DNA from: Dryomyza anilis
Lineage: Eukaryota > Arthropoda > Insecta > Diptera > Dryomyzidae
Reading direction: 5' to 3'
Length of the DNA: 64,000 nucleotides
Assembly: GCA_951804985.1 (NCBI GenBank)
Contig: OX638131.1
Span: 3,348,001-3,412,000, forward strand
Of the stretch, positions 22,620-34,175 are shown piece by piece (the stretch's first letter is position 1; the number at the start of each line of letters is the position of its first letter). The notes beneath the pieces are model-generated. The model worked only from the letters and a program-made list of their open reading frames with translations, was not told the DNA's origin and searched no databases. The translations under genes were made by a program, and so were the position numbers.

Positions 22620-24895
22620 TATTACCCGAGACAAAACTTTGGCATTTTCAGAAATATTTCCGGCATATTTTGGCAAACATAGAGATAATTGATATATTTT
22701 GGGAAATGTATAGTAAGTTGTAAAATTTTGCGGAATTTTATTGGCAGATTCACATCATATTTTGGGAACGGGCATAAAATAAACAGCTTCTGATACAAAC
22801 ATCGCATTTGTCTTTTTAAAATATGTCGAAAAAGTGTTTCTAAACTGTTTCGACCCTGACAAAAATTTTGTCTGGGGTAATCAATTAACTTTAAAAATAA
22901 GTTTTTCGAATAAATGTGTTTTACTTCTACAACGATTACTTTACAACAAATTTTAAAGAAAAGGTAGGTTCTTAAAATGTATACTCCTGCATATAAGTAA
23001 ATTATTCAGAGAAAATTATTGGCGCGGTCGTGACAGTTTAGAAATATTTAGTATTACAAGCTGTTTGTTTTCTGCCCATTCCTAGAATATGCCGTGAATA
23101 TGCCATTAAAATTCCACAAAATTTTACAACCTGCCAGAGACAAAATTGGTGACATTTTCAGGAATATTTCGGGAATATTTAAGGGCATATTTCAGATAAA
23201 TGTAATATTTGGGGAAGTGTAGAGCAGGTTGTAAAATTTGAATGGCAGTTTCACGGCATATTTTGGGAACGGGAAAAAATACAGCTTGTGATACATACTT
23301 CATCTTTGTCTGTTCACGGATAGAAAAGATTTGTTTGAATATGTTTGAATGTAATTAAAAAATAATACAAAATTACCATACATGTATTACGAATGAAGTG
23401 TAAATAAATTATAATTGAAATTCAATTTATTTTTATTCAGATTGCAATATCATATTATTATGTGTAAACATTATTATATTGTCCAGAAGAATCAGTCAAA
23501 TTTACCATAAATATGTTACAATACAAACATAAAATTTTAATTGAATCTGAATATACTATTTCTTGGCAGTTTACTTGGTTATAACTAAGTTTCAAAACAA
23601 ACAGAAAATGATATGTTCGCAACGCTCGTCTTCATTCGATAAGTTATCGACAAACGAAGTTGGCAACGTTGCGCAGCAATTTCTACCTACGCCATCTTTT
23701 GCCATCGTTTGAACATATTGATGTTTAAAAACAAACAACAAAGAAATTGGATTTAAATAAGTGTATTCTTGCATTCTTCTTGTATACGAAGTTGAGCAGA
23801 ATTTTCTACCTGTCTCTTTTGTCATCGTTTGAAGTATGTATTGGTACTTTTAAACATACTGATGTTTTAAAACAAACAAAAATATGAAATTATATGTAAA
23901 TAAAAGTATTCTTGCAACATTCTTCTTGTATACGAAGTTGACACTCGGTGATCGCCATTTTCTGCCTACGTGTCTTTTGTTGTTCGTTGAGAAAAAGTGT
24001 TCGTCATTTGTAAATTGATAATAGTGCAGTATATAATTTAATTGTTCCTGAATATTTTTCTAAAAATATTGTGAAAAGTACTATTTTATCTTGCACCAAT
24101 AAAAAATTCAAACAAAAAAACTAAAAAATTGGAAAAATTGAAAATCTTGTCATGCCAAAAGGGCGAAACTTTTCGTTTTTTCGCCATAACTCTTTAATGG
24201 TACAAGATAAAATAGTGGTGTTAAGGTATTAATTGTTTGTTTTTAAAGTATCTATCGAACTGCATAATTTTTTAAAAATATTTTGCCAAACATTTTTTCC
24301 TGCAAATAACAAATTGCGAATTAATGTTTGGCAAAATAAAAAAAAAAATGCAGAACGATAGGTGCTTTAAAAACAAACAATTAATACCTTTACACCACTA
24401 TTTTATCTTATTCCAATAAAAAGTTATGGCGAAAAAACGTAAACATTCGCCCTTTTGGCATGACAAGGTTTCAATTTTTCAAATTCGCCCTTTTGGTTTG
24501 GCTTTTGTGGCTAGAAATATCCAACAAAATGACACGCGATTTTGGAACAGCATACTTGAGGATAAACTACATTCAAAAATGTAAAAAAAACGCAAATGAC
24601 AAAAATTGCACATTCGCCCCTTTGGCATGATAGTGACGATATGATGTTTACCAAAAATTCTAAACATACATGTTAATGCCTGAAAATTATGTTTGGGAGA
24701 GCCATTTTTTCTGCAGCGTGTTGGAAAAATATTTCTAAACTGCCTTGACACTGTCAAAACTTTTGTCTGGTGTGCTATACACTTCAAAAATAATTCCATT
24801 TATCTGTTTGTTTTCATGATATATGCCGAACATATTCCTGAAAAATGCCAGATATTTTGTCTCGGGCTGAAGAATTTATTTTCTATGTAAAATAG
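22620..24895. repeat. Cluster of about 220-bp interspersed repeats (CATATTTTGGGAACGGGC family)
   Basis: Copies at about 22620-22860, 23040-23290 and 24700-24870 share CATATTTTGGGAACGGG, TAAAATTCCACAAAATTT, ATTCCATTTATCTGT and ATTTTGTCTCGGG, in both orientations. Two further copies lie in tandem at 30790-31240. The region also holds a tandem duplication with TTCTTGTATACGAAGTTGA (23778 and 23927). No coding capacity; class unknown. Confidence 0.7.
24127..24485. repeat. Long imperfect hairpin, arms of about 165 bp
   Basis: The left arm 24127-24292 and right arm 24322-24485 are inverted copies around a loop of about 30 nt. Paired landmarks are TCATGCCAAAAGGGCGAA (24150) with TTCGCCCTTTTGGCATGA (24446), GATAAAATAGTGGTGT (24205) with ACACCACTATTTTATC (24392), and TTTTGCCAAACATT (24280) with AATGTTTGGCAAAA (24325). 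A partial third TTCGCCCCTTTGGCATGA lies at 24613. This is the form of a foldback MITE. Confidence 0.9.
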
Positions 24896-25285
24896 CGCTG
24901 TGAAATAATAAATACATTATATATATTTTATGTTAATACAATTTATAAGATTTATTATTTAGGACAATTAAAGTATTCAACAAATATGTGATAATAAGAT
25001 AAACATTTGATTATAACCTAAAATTATGTTTCAAATTATGTAAACATTTGTGTATCTATAAGATTTGCGCAAAAGTTATAATTCCGAAGAAACTGCATAA
25101 TTAAGCTATTATTATTTTTAATTTAAATTATATTGTTAGTTGGTGTTGCCATTGATCCACCATGATATACAGCAGCACAACACATCACATCCTCCAATTA
25201 CGACAATACAACTTAACTGCTTAAATGCCTACGCCATCCAACGGATGCATATTAGACGCATTTGTATGCGAATAATCGCAAATTA

Positions 25286-26266
25286 GATACATCCGCAGGA
25301 TGAGCCATAAAATGCGTTGAAAATTGTAGTACTTACATTTTCAAGATACTCAAATCACCCTGCAGCAGAAACAGCAGACTCAGGATGTTTTTCAAATACA
25401 TAGCGCTGCATCTGCCACTGTCTGTCTTTACACTCAATTGCATAAAGGATACTTTAACATAATAAAGAAAAGATAAAATAAATACAAAAGAGAATAAAAC
25501 AAAAAAAAATCTGTATAAAAATAAACGAATGAGAAAATCCGCTGTTTCTGCTAATCAGCCAAAAGCTAAAACTCAGCGTGGCACAACGCACAAAGATGCG
25601 CACGCCAAATGTAGATACAAAGATTCGTAGATACGCAGTATCTAGAACCGGCGGTTGGCTGGGTGGTGTTGGCCCTAGTGGCAGCGACTCAACGTATAAT
25701 AATGTTTATGTATAGCCAAACATAAAAGCATTAATTTAGTCATTATCTACTTAAGATACAGAAGCAACCCATTAGATACAGCTGTGGGCGAGCGCAAACA
25801 TGCCAATAGATACTGCCGAGGCAGTTAGAGCAAGACAGTGTGACGTACTTTAGCAAGTACAAGCGAGAGAGCGCTAGAGAGAGAGGGAGAGAGATTGCCA
25901 GAGTAACTAAATAAATAAAATGAAGTATCTATGGTGCTGTATGCAATCCATAAGATACGGATGCGCCACCAACATCACCACCATCGCCAACTGAATTCAG
26001 TAATAACCGAGTAACATTAGTGCGAAACGTTACGCCTTCTCTTGTGAATGTCGATGCGTTGCGAAGTATCTAGATACAGCGCTGCTTAATATGTATCTTT
26101 GAGATACGCAAAGCCGTTTATTGCAAATTTAGAGCCAACTACCTGGGCGCTGCATGGCATGAATGAGAGCATGACAGGCGAAATACCTAACATGACTGAA
26201 GAGCTGTACGTATGAATGAAAGTGGGCGTGGTGAGGACCAACTACCCTGACATAGCTACATGATAC
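25286..26266. promoter_or_regulatory. Dense AGATAC/GTATCT motif field upstream of Gsc
   Basis: Sixteen GATAC pentamers occur on either strand, starting at 25286, 25345, 25448, 25614, 25630, 25638, 25755, 25775, 25809, 25925, 25954, 26066, 26073, 26093, 26103 and 26262. Fourteen are the hexamer AGATAC. Three inverted pairs are present: AGATACGCAGTATCT (25629), GTATCTAGATAC (26066) and GTATCTTTGAGATAC (26093). GATAC is the core recognised by SIX-family homeodomains (Sine oculis/Optix type, TGATAC), and the site at 26261 is TGATAC itself. The block ends about 730 bp before the Gsc ATG, so an enhancer or promoter-proximal role is inferred. Confidence 0.6.
25863..25896. promoter_or_regulatory. GAGA-rich tract upstream of Gsc
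   Basis: AGCGAGAGAGCGCTAGAGAG continues as a GA run to about 25895. Such runs are established binding sites for GAF/CLAMP in flies and are common at developmental promoters. It lies inside the AGATAC field. Confidence 0.5.
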
Positions 26267-26993
26267 ATTGTAAATGAGCAAGTAACCCTTGTGTGGTCCC
26301 TAAGAGAGTCACAGAGTATACAATAGAGAGCGCACAGAGAATGAGAGCGACTTTTTGTATTTTTTCAATATGGATGCTGCTGCATCGCAGGCGTGGCTAC
26401 GCTCAGCACGAGCCAACTGAGGGACTAAGTTGTGCGGCTGAACGAACGGACGGACACACGTTTGAACAGACGGACAAATGGTGTACGCATTAGCAGCGGT
26501 TTGACAAGTTGTTAATGTCTGCGACGCGTTGACGGACAGCAAAACAGTTTCGGATTTCGTCGAGGAAGGGTTCGCCAATATCGTCGTCGTCTTCGTCTAG
26601 TCGTTAAAACAGTTAAACGTTCTGCAGCAGTCGTCCCGTGTGAAATCGTGTAATTTGCATATGTTATAAATACCAGAAACTATTAACGCTTAAAGGATTT
26701 AATATATTGAATAAAAATATTAAGTGACAATCTTGAACAAAAAAAATAACGTAAAGTTAAAATTGCAAAACCTTTAAACAATTTACCGCCCCTTCCCCCA
26801 ACAAGCGCCTTCGAAAGACTTCAAAATTCTGTCCTCACTGTGGTCCACGCCAGCCCAACTTGTTGTTGGCGGCCTGGAGTCCAAACATTCCACAAACTTT
26901 AAAATTACCGTCGTGAATACGCCGAGTCCGTCGCCAACATCACCGCCGCCCACACCGCCCAACACAGCCGCTTCGCTCAACATAACGCCCATC
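26267..26993 (+). promoter_or_regulatory. Gsc promoter and 5' UTR region
   Basis: Spans from the motif field to the chosen Gsc ATG. A TATAAA at 26665-26670 is a possible TATA box about 325 bp before the ATG, but I see no clear initiator, so the start site is unresolved. The Gsc reading frame stays open upstream of the ATG back to a TAA at 26775-26777 without any ATG. ORFs at 26293-26578 on both strands are spurious. Confidence 0.4.
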
Positions 26994-27323
26994 ATGGTTG
27001 AAACCACCGCGCTACCGCCCAACAGCGGCGGCATCAGCATCAAGCGTTGCAACAGCGCTAGCGCCAGTCCCGGCAGCGATCATCATCATCATCAGTCGCA
27101 CGTGCATCCGCATCACATGCAGCTGCAACAATTGCAACAGCAGCAGCAACAGCAACAACAACAGCAGCAGCTGCAACATAGTCTGCATCAGAGCAGCAAC
27201 AGCAGCTCGCGTCACAGTCCGCGTTCGCCGCCGAATGCCGCCTATTTGACAACCGCCATGTTGCTCAACTCGCAACAATGCGGCTACTTGGGTCAACGTC
27301 TGCAATCGGTCTTCCAGAGTCAT

Positions 27324-27364
<41 letters not shown>

Positions 27365-27822
27365 TCAGCAGCAACAACTACATTCATCACATGCCTCATC
27401 CTCCGATGATGGCTCACAATCGGGCGCCACACTCATCGACGATGAGCGTCCACCGCAGCCGCCGCCTTCATTGCTGCTGAGTCGCACTACAAACGCCGCT
27501 GGCACCGCCACAGCGGCAGCAGCAGCCGCCTCTCTGTTCACTATCGACAGCATATTGGGCTCGAGATCAGCGGCTGCCGCGGCCAACAGCAATCACAACA
27601 ATAACAACAACCACATCAATAGCAGTAGTCTCAACAACCACAATAATGGTTTTAAACGGTCCGAGTCCCCAGCGTCACCCAGCTCAAATTCCAGCTCGGC
27701 GGCAACAAGTCCAATACGTCCGCAACGCGTTCCCGCCATGTTGCAACATCCCGGATTGCATTTGGGACATTTGGCAGCTGCGGCGGCGTCTGGATTTGCG
27801 GCATCACCATCGGATTTTTTGG
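26994..27822 (+). CDS. Gsc: Goosecoid homeodomain repressor, coding exon 1
   Basis: The ATG at 26994 is chosen as the first ATG in frame, with good context (CATCATGG). The exon encodes 276 residues plus one base and ends at a GTATGT donor. It carries histidine and glutamine runs (about residues 30-60 and 111-128), an alanine run and asparagine-rich stretches. The key motif is LFTIDSILG at residues 181-189, the eh1/GEH-type motif of goosecoid proteins that recruits Groucho for repression. Joining exons 26994-27822, 30309-30649 and 44660-44944 gives 1455 nt, 484 aa. Gsc is a nuclear transcription factor, known in flies from foregut and head patterning. CAA/CAG mixing in the Q runs suggests stable runs rather than a young expansion. 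Confidence 0.93.
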
Positions 27823-28109
27823 GTATGTTGTGCGTCATATTTCTCCAAAGCTTTTAATGGTCCAACTACTGGTCTAAATTTTGAAAAACAGTTCAAAATA
27901 TAGGTCGTCGAGATAAAGAAAGGTTTTTTTAGATATTTTTCGATACCACGAAACTGTTTTAAATTTATACATCCGAAAATGTTCATTAGTTAATTAGTTT
28001 AGCAGTTCAATTTTAAATACAATTACGAATGAGATTACCTTCACTAAAATCAAACCCCAATGTAATATAGTCAAAACTATAATATACACGAATAATGAAA
28101 TAGGAATGT

Positions 28110-28420
28110 GTGACAATTATTCCCTGGTACAACTCAAACAACTCAAACCCAAGTCAATTCTTTCCATACGCAGTTCTTTTCCGAGATATCTTAATCGTGA
28201 AAAATGATTTATCCTGGGAATTCTTTTCCCGCTCAACACTTTCGAAGAAAATCTTCCCAGTGACAAATATTACGTGGGACAATACTACCCAAAACAATTA
28301 TTCTCTGGATATTTTTGCCTCCAGTCATTTCCTCCCAAGGAAATTCTTTACTTCACAATTATATCTAAGACAATTTTTCCGAACACGGTTATTCCAATGG
28401 GCATTCCATATTTTTCTAAC
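28110..28420. repeat. Degenerate minisatellite with GACAATTC core, array 2
   Basis: Irregular units such as GTGTGACAATTATTCCC, GGGACAATACTACCC and AAGACAATTTTTCCG. They resemble the arrays at 7975-8195 and 45660-45790. It lies in Gsc intron 1. Confidence 0.55.
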
Positions 28421-28940
28421 CCCAATTTTAAGAACATTTCCGTGTTATATCTAGATTTTATAAAAATTTTCAAAATATCAATAAAATATCAATTATATCT
28501 AGATTTTATACAAATCTTCAAAATTTAAAATTTTAATTATGGGTTTGATAACAAAAAGTCATATATTATTCTCGAGCTTCCGATCAAAAACGTCCTGAAA
28601 TTTGAATACGATTGAATTTATGTATTGCTGTTGCAGCGTTCAATATATCATTAAAAAGATTTCTTATTTCAATCGAATTCCATCCGTCAAACTTTCCAAT
28701 TTCCAATCGAAATCGTTTTAAAATTCTAATTCTTTCAAATGTGTGTTTAGCTGTTTCAGAATACGACATTTGATTACAAAATAAATCGTTTTTCATTCGA
28801 AATCCATCCGTCAAATTTTTGTGAAAGAAATTTAATTTAGGAAATAGATATATCCCTAGTATAAATTGTAATAATATCATGATAGGGAACTGATCATGGA
28901 ATTTTTTTCTTGTCAAAACCCGATCAGTTACATGACGAAT

Positions 28941-29162
28941 ACACCCAGGAAAAAATACTATATATATAATAGTTTTTTTTACTATTAAAAACAGTCAATA
29001 GGATAAATTATTATTTTAAACGGTAAATACCATTAAATACTAGAAAATACCTTCACATTGCCATTGAGTTTATGAAATGATTTATTTTTTGTATACTATT
29101 GAATCAATAACTGTCCTATTGACCAATTTCAATGGGATTTGAGGGAATTTTTTCTGGATGCA
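28941..29162 (+). mobile_element. MITE with CACTCAGAAAAAATAC termini, copy 2
   Basis: Starts CACCCAGGAAAAAATACTA and ends TTTTTTCTGGATGCA. It has CAGTCAATAGGAT and TCCTATTGACCAATTTCAAT inside. It lies in Gsc intron 1. Confidence 0.8.
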
Positions 29163-30308
29163 TGATCTGGACTTGATCATGTCTACCCTAATAGGGTAAA
29201 TTTCTACTAGGGATAGTACAATCTTTTTTGAGTGCCGAGATCTAAATATTAATTCAATGAGTTTACGAATACAGTGATGAAGTAAATTTCCCTCAGAAAC
29301 ACGTTTTGAAACCAATACAAAATACGATAATTAGATGCTATTTTAGTTTGATTTTTTTGTTTAAATTATATAGAAGACCTATATAGACAGACACTTTTTT
29401 AAATTTAAATTCTCGTCAAAAAGATTATCGCCCATTACTTCAAGAAATCGCACCATAACTCCAAATTGTTCTTCAATTATGGTCCATTACAAAAAATTGT
29501 TAATCGAAGCTTATGTTTTGCATAACTTTACAACAGTTGAATGAATATTACAGAAAAAAAAACACTTGCTTTATCCTTTAATAATCTTTGACATGGAGGT
29601 ATTACAAGAATGTTTATAACTCCCACCTACTGTTAAACACCCTCAAAGTACTAATAGAAATACCCAGTCGCACTCATGCGGCTTTCACAGTAACACCTCG
29701 AGGGTATTTGGTGTTTTTTATTTAAATTCCAAGGATTTTTTAAAGGATTTCGCATTACGCAAGGTGTATATTGAATATAAAAAAATAAAATTAAGTAACC
29801 ATAAAAAAAATGAAGCAATGAACCATGAAAGTTGGATTTATTTTTGGAACGCAAGATGTTCAAAGAAGATTTGCATGCGCTTATTATGCATCGATGAGCT
29901 GGTAAAAATCTCAAATTTCATTCAGTTGAATATAAAGTACATTATTTGGCTGAAAGGTTTATAAGTTTTGGAATTTGTGTCGAATGCTGGAGCATTAACT
30001 TTTACAAAATTCATTTCCAACTTTTTTTAGGTTTTCTACCATTTTACAATATTCATATTACAGCATTTTATATTTTACTTAATTTTTTCTGTTGGTGGCC
30101 ACGCATGAATCTTGTTTTAAAAACATTTGCACCATTGAAATAACAGAGCACCAAAAAATCAGCGCCAACGAAAATATGTTGGCGCGCATTTTTAAGGATT
30201 TAGTTGTTGAACAATTATCATATTACAAAATATATTCATGAAAGAGTTTTTATTATGACTGTGATGTGCTGAATGCAGAAATTGATTTTTTTTTTGTATT
30301 TTTTTCAG

Positions 30309-30649
30309 TTGCGTATCCCAACTTTTATCCAAATTACATGCATGCCGCCGCCGTCGCACATGTGGCCGCCGCACAAATGCAGGCGCATGTTAGCGGTCAT
30401 GGTGCCGGTGCTTTGGCGGCGCATCAGCATCCACATCATGCGCATCAGCTCCATCATGGACATCATGCGCATCATATGGCGCATTTGGGTCATGGTCCAC
30501 CACCGAAGCGAAAACGTCGTCATCGCACCATCTTCACCGAGGAACAGTTGGAACAGTTGGAGGCTACCTTCGAGAAGACACATTATCCGGATGTGGTGCT
30601 GCGTGAGCAATTGGCACTGAAGGTGGATCTGAAGGAGGAACGTGTTGAG
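30309..30649 (+). CDS. Gsc: Goosecoid, coding exon 2 (start of homeodomain)
   Basis: The acceptor ends at 30308 and the donor GTGAGT begins at 30650; the exon leaves in phase 0. It encodes residues 277-390: [18 protein letters not shown], a His/Ala-rich linker ([18 protein letters not shown]), then the basic [10 protein letters not shown] and homeodomain positions 1-46 ([20 protein letters not shown] to LKEERVE). The homeodomain starts at about residue 345, with Arg at position 5. The break between homeodomain positions 46 and 47 is the classical intron position of paired-class homeobox genes. A 148-aa reading that runs past 30649 enters the intron and is not real protein. Confidence 0.96.
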
Positions 30650-30789
30650 GTGAGTTCGAAATATATGTTGTTAATTTTATATAGAGGTTTTAAATGGACA
30701 AAGGGAATTTAGGGAATTTATGTTAAATTTAGTGTGACACATGGAATAGTTAAAATTTTCTTTAACTTTATAATAGGAATGCAGTTTAA

Positions 30790-31240
30790 AAACTTTTTCA
30801 TCATATTTCAAACAGACAAAGGTGGAGTTTGTATTCTGCCCGTTCCCAAAATATGCCATGAATCTGCCAATAAAACTGCACAAAATTTGACAACCTGCTA
30901 TAGACTTCCGAAAATATTCCATTTATCTGTATGTTTTATGGAAATATGCTCGAAATATCCCTGAAAAATGACACAAATTTTGTCTCGTGCTCTTCAGATA
31001 AAATTTGTGACAGAATCGAGGCTGTTTAGAAACATTTTTTCGACATATTTCAAACAGACAAAGGCAAAGTTTATATCACATGCTGTCTGTTTTCTGCTCG
31101 TTCTCAAAATATGCCAATAAAATTCCACAAAATTTGACAACCTACAATACACCTCAAAAAATATTCCATTTATCTGTAAGTTTGCCGCAAATATTCCCGA
31201 AATATTCCTGAAAATTGCCAGAAATTTTGTCTCGGGATGT
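30790..31240. repeat. Two tandem copies of the 220-bp CATATTTTGGGAACGGGC family
   Basis: Units at about 30790-31010 and 31015-31240 share TTTCAAACAGACAAAGG (30811, 31048), CACAAAATTTGACAACCT (30881, 31126), ATTCCATTTATCTGTA and ATTTTGTCTCG. They are the same family as the 22620-24895 cluster. Confidence 0.75.
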
Positions 31241-33660
31241 TTTTTTTTTAAATATAAATAAAATGGGTAAATTTTACAGTTAAAAAGGCTATAGTTGTAG
31301 AATAAATAATGATGAATATGTAATTTTTGATGGATCACTTCTACTTTGGTTTATTTTGGTTAACGGATTTTAAACTCAGGAATCCATATAAAGAATTTCT
31401 AGTTAGAATTTATACTCGTGGTTCTGAGGTATTTTGGGACATTGTTATTACTTAAAATAATATTTTTATTATAAAAGCGATAGTTTTGATATAAATAATG
31501 TTAAGAGTAATTTTATGGAATATCTGTTTTCTGTTGTATTCGATTGATTTATGGATTGAGTCTCGGACTGTTAGTATTTGAAACTGAGGTATGAAGTACT
31601 CTTGAACTCCTTCACTCCTTAGTTGGAAATACAATCAGCTCTTAGACTTTAAAGTATTACAATACAGAACTTGAGTCACATTCAGAAAAATATCCCATTT
31701 AAATTGATCAATAGGATAGTTATTGATTCAATAGTATGCAAATAATAAATATTTTCATATAAACACAAACAACAATATAATAGTATTTAATGGGATTTAC
31801 CTATTTTATTTATACTATTGACTAATTTGAATAGCAAAAAAACTATTGATTGTATAGTATTTTTCTGAGTGCATAATTGATATTATTTGAATCAAAAATA
31901 GGAATGTGCGGAGAAGAGTTGACCCAGAGTTATTATGGAGAAACCACAAAAGTGATTCATAGATTTATATATATATAGAAAGGATACAAGAATGATTAGA
32001 CATTTTGAAAGACAGATGGGGCGTTTAGAAAACTTGATTTTCCAGAATACTTGATAAATATGGAATATGCCCTATAAGAAATACGAAAAAACTAAAACTC
32101 GAGTTTATTACGTCGCTTTCGAAGGAAAAATTGTTGAAAATGTTGAATACATGGAGGAAATTATTAGCTGTTTGAATTTCAAGAATTTCACAAAGCATTA
32201 AGTTCCGTTCCAGGTGTCTAACCGCTTAATTTGCGCAAATAATTCGAAACAAACTTTTTGAATGTAAATTTTTCGAACAAAAGTGGTTTTGCCTAATCAG
32301 CCGTGTGCCAAGTGTGCTTCATTGATTGTGGTTACAAGCTTTCAACACTAGTCAGATCCTGCTCCCCCCGCCCGTCCTACGCAAACATCGAATATCATAG
32401 ATATTTTTGTATCTCCATGAGAATCGAACAGATTTCTTTGGTGTGGTGTGGATGTGGCGTGGTAAATATACAAATGATTCTTGCGTGAAACCAATTGAGT
32501 GCGCAGTCATTTGTGAGAATCACTTTGTTTATTTAGTTGTTCTCTAGGCAGGCAGTCAGGATATTGTAAGGATTCACAGACACACACGCACACACACACT
32601 CAATACAGAGACAGAGATCCCAAATACCCGATTCCCGAACAACATAATAATAATATTCACTTAATTTCAATAAGAGCTACTCCGCAGGATGCGTATCATT
32701 TGATTTTTATGTAAACACGGTCGCTTGTCCTGCATTCCGATTCCTTAACCTAAACCTCGTATAGGAAACCCGGCAAAAGCTGGGAAAACCCTGAAGGGTG
32801 AGCTTAAAAATTTTGCAGTGACTACTATATTAAGTATTCATCCCCTAAAAGGTTTGGTTGGTGACGTTGGCTACTTGAGCTGATTTCTTGCTTTGCTATT
32901 TTTTCAAAATAATTTCAATGATGCTGTTGGAATGAAACCCAGCAGCAAATATTAAGTAATGTGGTACTAGAAATAGGCATGAATACTGTACTGAATTGTG
33001 TAGATTTCAATAAACAAAACTGAATTCAGCAGCGCTGACTGTGAATTTCTGCTGGGAATTTCAATTATGATGATAGCTTTCAAGCGTATTTAAAATATCA
33101 CTTTCACAATAAAATATAATGAAAATACGATATAAAAGAAATATCGATAAGAGTCACCCTAATGCCAAAGGCGGGGATTTTTTCCGTTTATTTGCTGTCA
33201 ACATTTGCACAAATTTGGTCGCTTATTTGTTGATAATTATGTGACATACGTTGTCATCACGGCGATTTTATCACTGCGACATTATGGCAGAGATTTCAGC
33301 ACCTTTGCGCCGTAAAGTGTTGAATGTTGAATCTGGCAGCACTTTAAAGGGGTTGACAAATGTGTAGCGGGGTGGCGATTTCTGGCTGTGTGTTAATATT
33401 GTTGACATTTGCATGTAATAGTTGTTGGAATGCTGATGATAATGATGATGTTTAGCAGGTTAACACAGGCTGCATTTGCTTAAATACTTAAGATAATCAA
33501 TGTCATCATTAGCATGCTTAGGAAGTTGCTTTGATGTTGCATGGTTTTAGGCGCGCACACAAGGTGTTTGTTGCCTAGGTGTTAAATGGGCGCCTCGGGT
33601 AATGCAATGCTTTTGTCACGTATTACGTGTATTACGCTCTGGTCGCAAGGGTCTCAAGGG
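31241..33660. other. Intronic DNA with one MITE, otherwise no feature
   Basis: Apart from the MITE at 31678-31873 there is a (CA)n-like run at about 32579-32602 and moderately complex sequence at 32200-33650. No ORF of interest. Confidence 0.45.
31678..31873 (-). mobile_element. MITE with CACTCAGAAAAAATAC termini, copy 3
   Basis: Inverted: starts CACATTCAGAAAAATATC and ends TAGTATTTTTCTGAGTGCA. It contains TTGATCAATAGGATAG. It lies in Gsc intron 2. Confidence 0.8.
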
Positions 33661-33677
33661 GCTATTAATGGATGACA

Positions 33678-34175
33678 AGTAACTGATGAACAAATGCAAG
33701 AACAAGAACTGGTCTTGTTCTTGCTTTTATTCTTGCAGGGCAGGTCTTGATCTTGCATTGGAACATCGATCTGGAACATGCAAAAACTGCAAGAACAAGA
33801 ATGAGAACACGACTGAGAACTCTTTTTTGATCATCACTAATTGCAAGGCATTTACAACGTTTCGGGCATGAACTCAATTTTTAACTATCCAGCTGTCTGT
33901 CTTTTTTCTTCTCATTAACAATTCTAAAATAGTGTTGAGCGAATGCAAGAACATGAACTATGCATGGTAGTCTTGTTATTGCTTTTGTTCTTCCAGGATA
34001 GGTATTGTTTTTGCATTGCAAATCGAATTTGTAAAATCGAAAATCGATTTTGCAAAAATAAGAATTTTGCATTTTTGGTCATCACTAATTGCAAGACATT
34101 TTAATCGTTTTAAGCATTTACTCAATTTTTAACTATCCATCTGTCTGTTGTTTTTTCTCCTCATTAACAATTCTA
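33678..34175. repeat. 249-bp tandem duplication with internal palindrome
   Basis: TCATCACTAATTGCAAG at 33831 recurs at 34080, and CTCAATTTTTAACTATCCA and CTCATTAACAATTCTAA recur at the same distance. Each unit holds a CAAGAAC/GTTCTTG-type palindrome. In unit 1 it is perfect (GCAAGAACAAGA/TCTTGTTCTTGC, about 33697-33725); in unit 2 it is decayed. Confidence 0.85.

Larger units (their letters stand above)
27823..30308 (+). other. Gsc: Gsc intron 1 (2486 bp)
   Basis: Donor GTATGT, acceptor TTTTTCAG, phase 1. It holds a GACAATTC minisatellite (28110-28420), a MITE (28941-29162) and otherwise AT-rich DNA without a convincing ORF. Confidence 0.9.

Noticed and set aside
25286..26266. AGATAC motifs as canonical GATA-factor sites
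   Set aside because: GATA factors prefer WGATAR; the base after GATA here is always C, which is disfavoured.
26913..26915. Gsc start at 26913
   Set aside because: The codon is GTG; the first in-frame ATG with good context is at 26994.
27012..27838. Leu-, Cys- or Ala-rich ORFs antisense to Gsc exon 1
   Set aside because: Products of reading CAG/CAA/GCC repeats in other frames.
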